Below are positions 15,020 through 17,206 of a stretch of 17,206 nt of DNA, in pieces. Each line of letters begins with the position of its first letter. Positions within the stretch are counted from its first letter, which is position 1. The stretch lies in contig CAYXFH010000018.1 in assembly GCA_964464245.1 (NCBI GenBank), positions 1 to 17,206 of the forward strand, in the 5' to 3' direction. The notes beneath the pieces are model-generated. The model searched no databases. It was given only the letters and a program-made list of their open reading frames with translations, and was not told where the DNA came from. The stretch comes from JAPLHV01 sp964464245. GTDB taxonomy: Bacteria; Caldisericota; JANLFM01. Both the position numbers and the translations under genes were made by a program.

Positions 15020-16504
15020 TTGGCGAATCAGCTCATTTGGGCTTTCGATATCGGCACCACCAGCCTGAAGGCGGTGGCTTTCAGGCCTGACGGATCGGCT
15101 GTAGCTCGTGCCCAAGCTGGTTACACCCTCGCCTTCCTGCCTGGAGACCGCATCGAGACGAACCCTTCCTCCTGGGAAAGAGCCTTCCGTCGTTGCGTCG
15201 CGCAACTTCGGACGATCCCCGCTGCCGCCCAACCCGAAGCGATCGTCGTCGGGGGTCAGGGACCCACCCTGGTCCCTCTGGGGAAGAACGGAAAAGCGGT
15301 CGATCAGGCCATTTCCTGGATGGATCGCCGCGCAACGGACCAGTCACTGGAGATTCGCGAGCGCAGCGGCTTGATCGTAGACAGTTCCTTCTATATGCCT
15401 AAAGCTCTCTGGTACAGTCGACACGGATCCGCCAGGGAACGCGTCCGGTGGTATACCTCCTGCCCCGACTATATCGTGGGGCGGCTCACCGGGCGGCTGG
15501 TGACCGGCCTCCCTGCGCCCGGCTTCCAATCGCTGGTTTGGCAGCGCCAGGCGATGGAAGCTTTCGGTATGGCAGAGGCATGGCCGCCTTTTGTCCCCTG
15601 CGGCCAAGTGGTCGGACCGGTCAGTAAGCGAGGAGAAGCTTGGAGCGAGGTGAGTCAGGGGACACCAGTGGTGGTAGGCCCTCCCGACTTTGTTGAATCC
15701 TGGCTGGGCACAGCCACGGTTAAGCCGGGGCGAGCGGTAGACCGAGGCGGCACCAGCCAAGGCATCAATCTCTGCACCAACCAACCCGTTCACGACACTC
15801 GTCTACTAGCCCTACCTCACATTGTTCCCAACTTGTGGAACTTATCCGGCATCATCTCCACTTCAGGCAAGGCCTTGGAGTGGATTCGCGCGCTGGTCGG
15901 TTGGGGGCAGGTATCCTACCAGGAAGTTTTCCGGCGGGCGATGGCAGTACCACCGGGAGCGGAGGGTTTGCTCTTCCTCCCCTACCTGGCCGGGGAGCGA
16001 GCCCCCCTCTGGCGGGCCGACGCGCGCGCCCTCTTTTTTGGCCTGCACTTGCGCCATACCCCCGCCCATCTCGTCCGCGCTGTCCTGGAGGGAGTAGGCT
16101 ATGCCATGCGCCATGTTTTGAGCTGTATCCAAGAGCACGGATTGGAAGTCGTTCAGTTTCGCTGTACCGGCCGCCAGGCCACGAGCATCGACTGGACCCG
16201 GATCAAGGCCTCGATCACCGGTATTCCCTGCCTTCTCCCCGGCGAGGTGGAGGCCGAGCCGCTGGGGGGAGCCATTCTTGGGGCGGTGACCCTGGGTTGG
16301 TACCCGGATCTGGTCCGCGCTGCGGAAGGGATGGTGCGGATCTCCCAGGAGATATCCCCGGAGACGAGTTGGGAAGCGTTTTATCAGGAAGGTTTCCTCC
16401 TCTACCACTCCTTGGTTGAAGATTCGCTGGACCGTTTCCCAGCTCTTACGAAGTACCGCCAGGAAAGCAACAACTTGGCTGCCTACAGCAGCGCGACATC
16501 ATGA
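15020..16504 (+). CDS. FGGY-family carbohydrate kinase (xylulokinase-like, substrate unknown)
   Basis: A 494-residue protein initiated by TTG at 15020, with AAGGAGG at 15002-15008 and GAGGGGG closer in. Phosphate loop FDIGTTSLK is at 9-17. GGQGPTLVPL (78-87) and ISWMDRRA (98-105) are the usual N-domain substrate region. The likely catalytic base is Asp223 in GPPDF, and DRGGTSQG (241-248) is the linker before the C-domain. FLPYLAGERAPLW (319-331) and LEGVGYAMRHVL (356-367) are typical. At the nucleotide-binding loop, where xylulokinases have GGGAKS, this protein reads CTGRQATS (382-389), an unusual variant. It phosphorylates a sugar or related keto compound in the cytoplasm. Position between a dehydrogenase and an aldolase supports a ketose-like substrate. 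LsrK-like or erythritol/xylulose-type roles cannot be separated by eye. Confidence 0.88.
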   Translation: MANQLIWAFDIGTTSLKAVAFRPDGSAVARAQAGYTLAFLPGDRIETNPSSWERAFRRCVAQLRTIPAAAQPEAIVVGGQGPTLVPLGKNGKAVDQAISWMDRRATDQSLEIRERSGLIVDSSFYMPKALWYSRHGSARERVRWYTSCPDYIVGRLTGRLVTGLPAPGFQSLVWQRQAMEAFGMAEAWPPFVPCGQVVGPVSKRGEAWSEVSQGTPVVVGPPDFVESWLGTATVKPGRAVDRGGTSQGINLCTNQPVHDTRLLALPHIVPNLWNLSGIISTSGKALEWIRALVGWGQVSYQEVFRRAMAVPPGAEGLLFLPYLAGERAPLWRADARALFFGLHLRHTPAHLVRAVLEGVGYAMRHVLSCIQEHGLEVVQFRCTGRQATSIDWTRIKASITGIPCLLPGEVEAEPLGGAILGAVTLGWYPDLVRAAEGMVRISQEISPETSWEAFYQEGFLLYHSLVEDSLDRFPALTKYRQESNNLAAYSSATS

Positions 16505-16542
16505 GCAGTTAAGTAATGATCAAGCAGTTGAGCAATATCAAG
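16505..16542 (+). repeat. Imperfect 19-20-nt direct repeat
   Basis: GCAGTTAAGTAATGATCAA (16505-16523) and GCAGTTGAGCAATATCAA (16525-16542) repeat with two substitutions and one base missing. AGTTAAGTAAT at 16507-16517 is also the exact reverse complement of ATTACTTAACT at 16564-16574 in the adjoining array. Confidence 0.65.
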
Positions 16543-16550
16543 ATACAATT

Positions 16551-16590
16551 ACTTAACCACTTAATTACTTAACTACTTAGCTACTAAACC
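16551..16590 (+). repeat. Five-copy 8-bp tandem array, ACTTAAYY
   Basis: Reading from 16551 the units are ACTTAACC, ACTTAATT, ACTTAACT, ACTTAGCT and ACTAAACC, in uninterrupted 8-bp steps. The array is AT-rich in an otherwise GC-rich region and ends one base before the ATGATAG of the next repeat. It could be a binding-site array or an unstable simple repeat. Confidence 0.75.
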
Positions 16591-16591
16591 A

Positions 16592-16612
16592 TGATAGCCC
16601 CCGGCAGGGTGT
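16592..16612 (+). repeat. Single unit of the AGCCCCCGGCA repeat
   Basis: TGATAGCCCCCGGCAGGG followed by TGT, identical to the copy at 682-702 and to the second module at 13929-13968. It ends 22 nt before the aldolase ATG, the same distance as the dimer before the dehydrogenase gene. Confidence 0.87.
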
Positions 16613-16634
16613 TTAAGAAAGGTGATTCTAACCC

Positions 16635-17206
16635 ATGAATACGGGAAAACGCATTCGCTTGAAACAGATCCTGCGAGAAGACGGTCGCACGGTGATCGTT
16701 GCCCTTGACCACGGAGGCATCGCCGGGAGCATGCCCGGCATCGAAGACCCCGCCTTGACGATCCGCGCTTGCCGGCAGGGAGGCGCCGATTGTGTCCTCA
16801 CTACTCGTGGTTTTGCCAGCCTCTCTGAGAATGAGTGGGACCGCAGCCTCAGTTTGATGATGCGGCTGACCGGGGGCTTCACCGTCCTGGGCGGAAAGTT
16901 CGAAGAGGAGCTGATCACCTCAGTGGAAGCAGCCATCGCCTTGGGCGCTTCCTCGGTGATTGTTACTATTAAATTCGGCCACCCCCGTGAAGGCGAGTTC
17001 ATCCGCAATGCATCGTTGGTGGCTGACGCCTGTGAGCGCTGGGGGATCCCCCTGGGAATCGAGGCGATGGCCCAGGGAACACTCTTTGGCAAACCCCTTT
17101 CCGGCAAAGCCGACCCCGCCGGCATCGTTCTAGCTGCACGGATGGCCCAGGAACTTGGGGCCGACCTGATCAAGACTTATTACACAGGGACGCCGGAAAG
17201 CTTCGC
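16635..17206 (+). CDS. DhnA/LsrF-like class I aldolase (partial, 3' end outside window)
   Basis: The frame starts at ATG 16635, with AAAGGTGA about 9 nt upstream, and stays open to the right edge (190 codons). It is a TIM-barrel class I aldolase of the DeoC/LacD/DhnA group. VIVALDHGG (20-28) holds the conserved Asp25-His26. The expected Schiff-base Lys is Lys180 in GADLIKTYYTG, closely like the LIKTYY motif of LsrF. GIEAMAQG (141-148) replaces the MxYPRG segment of DhnA-type fructose-bisphosphate aldolase, so the Tyr donor of that group is absent and the protein looks closer to LsrF. It would cleave or transfer a phosphorylated keto compound, fitting the kinase just upstream. The C-terminal phosphate-binding strands are outside the window. 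Confidence 0.85.
   Translation, partial: MNTGKRIRLKQILREDGRTVIVALDHGGIAGSMPGIEDPALTIRACRQGGADCVLTTRGFASLSENEWDRSLSLMMRLTGGFTVLGGKFEEELITSVEAAIALGASSVIVTIKFGHPREGEFIRNASLVADACERWGIPLGIEAMAQGTLFGKPLSGKADPAGIVLAARMAQELGADLIKTYYTGTPESF

Noticed and set aside
16551..16612. CRISPR array
   Set aside because: The 8-bp units are contiguous without spacers, the larger repeats are scattered singly between genes, and no cas gene is present.
1..17206. tRNA, rRNA, insertion sequences or transposase genes
   Set aside because: No cloverleaf-like sequence, rRNA motif, transposase reading frame or terminal inverted repeats with target duplications were seen in the gaps.

Overview
The window looks like part of a Chloroflexota (Anaerolineae-like) genome. 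It is GC-rich, has strong AGGAGG ribosome binding sites, uses TTG and GTG starts, and carries substrate-binding lipoproteins with long Thr-Pro/Ser-Pro linkers behind the lipobox. That linker style is common in Anaerolineae. The taxonomic call is an inference from style, not from a marker gene.

The locus is organised around a divergent intergenic region at about 7095-7484. Leftward (minus strand) lies a compact metabolic operon: a flavin dihydropyrimidine/dihydroorotate-dehydrogenase-like protein with two C-terminal [4Fe-4S] motifs (5919-7094), hydantoinase/oxoprolinase A (3782-5854), hydantoinase B (1975-3789) and an octopine-dehydrogenase-family oxidoreductase (824-1978). HyuA/HyuB overlap by 8 nt, and HyuB overlaps the dehydrogenase by 4 nt. 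After a 377-nt gap, a CoA-binding (NDP-forming acyl-CoA synthetase type) gene runs off the left edge. A TTGACA-17-TATTTT promoter precedes this operon.

Rightward (plus strand) lies an uptake-and-catabolism block. It has two paralogous BMP/PnrA-family lipoproteins (7485-8624 and 8989-10125), each with its own promoter-like sequence and intrinsic terminator, then one double-ATPase ABC protein (10283-11881) and two permeases (11881-12927, 12924-13913). Next come a zinc-dependent medium-chain dehydrogenase (13991-15013), an FGGY-family carbohydrate kinase (15020-16504) and the start of a DhnA/LsrF-like class I aldolase (16635 to the right edge). The last three enzymes make an oxidise-phosphorylate-cleave sequence for a polyol or sugar-like compound. 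The minus-strand enzymes suggest ATP-driven opening of a cyclic amide/ureide or lactam, plus reductive and C-N dehydrogenase steps. Together the locus could import and degrade one composite molecule, such as a nucleoside-like or sugar-amine conjugate. The substrate cannot be read from sequence.

The most distinctive non-coding signal is a repeat with core AGCCCCCGGCA, present at seven places in five intergenic gaps and seen in no gene. It occurs as single units, as direct two-module units with a fixed order (an ACT-ending module, then a GGGTGT- or GGGAGT-ending module), and once as an inverted pair. A five-copy 8-bp tandem array (ACTTAAYY) lies directly before one copy, upstream of the aldolase gene.
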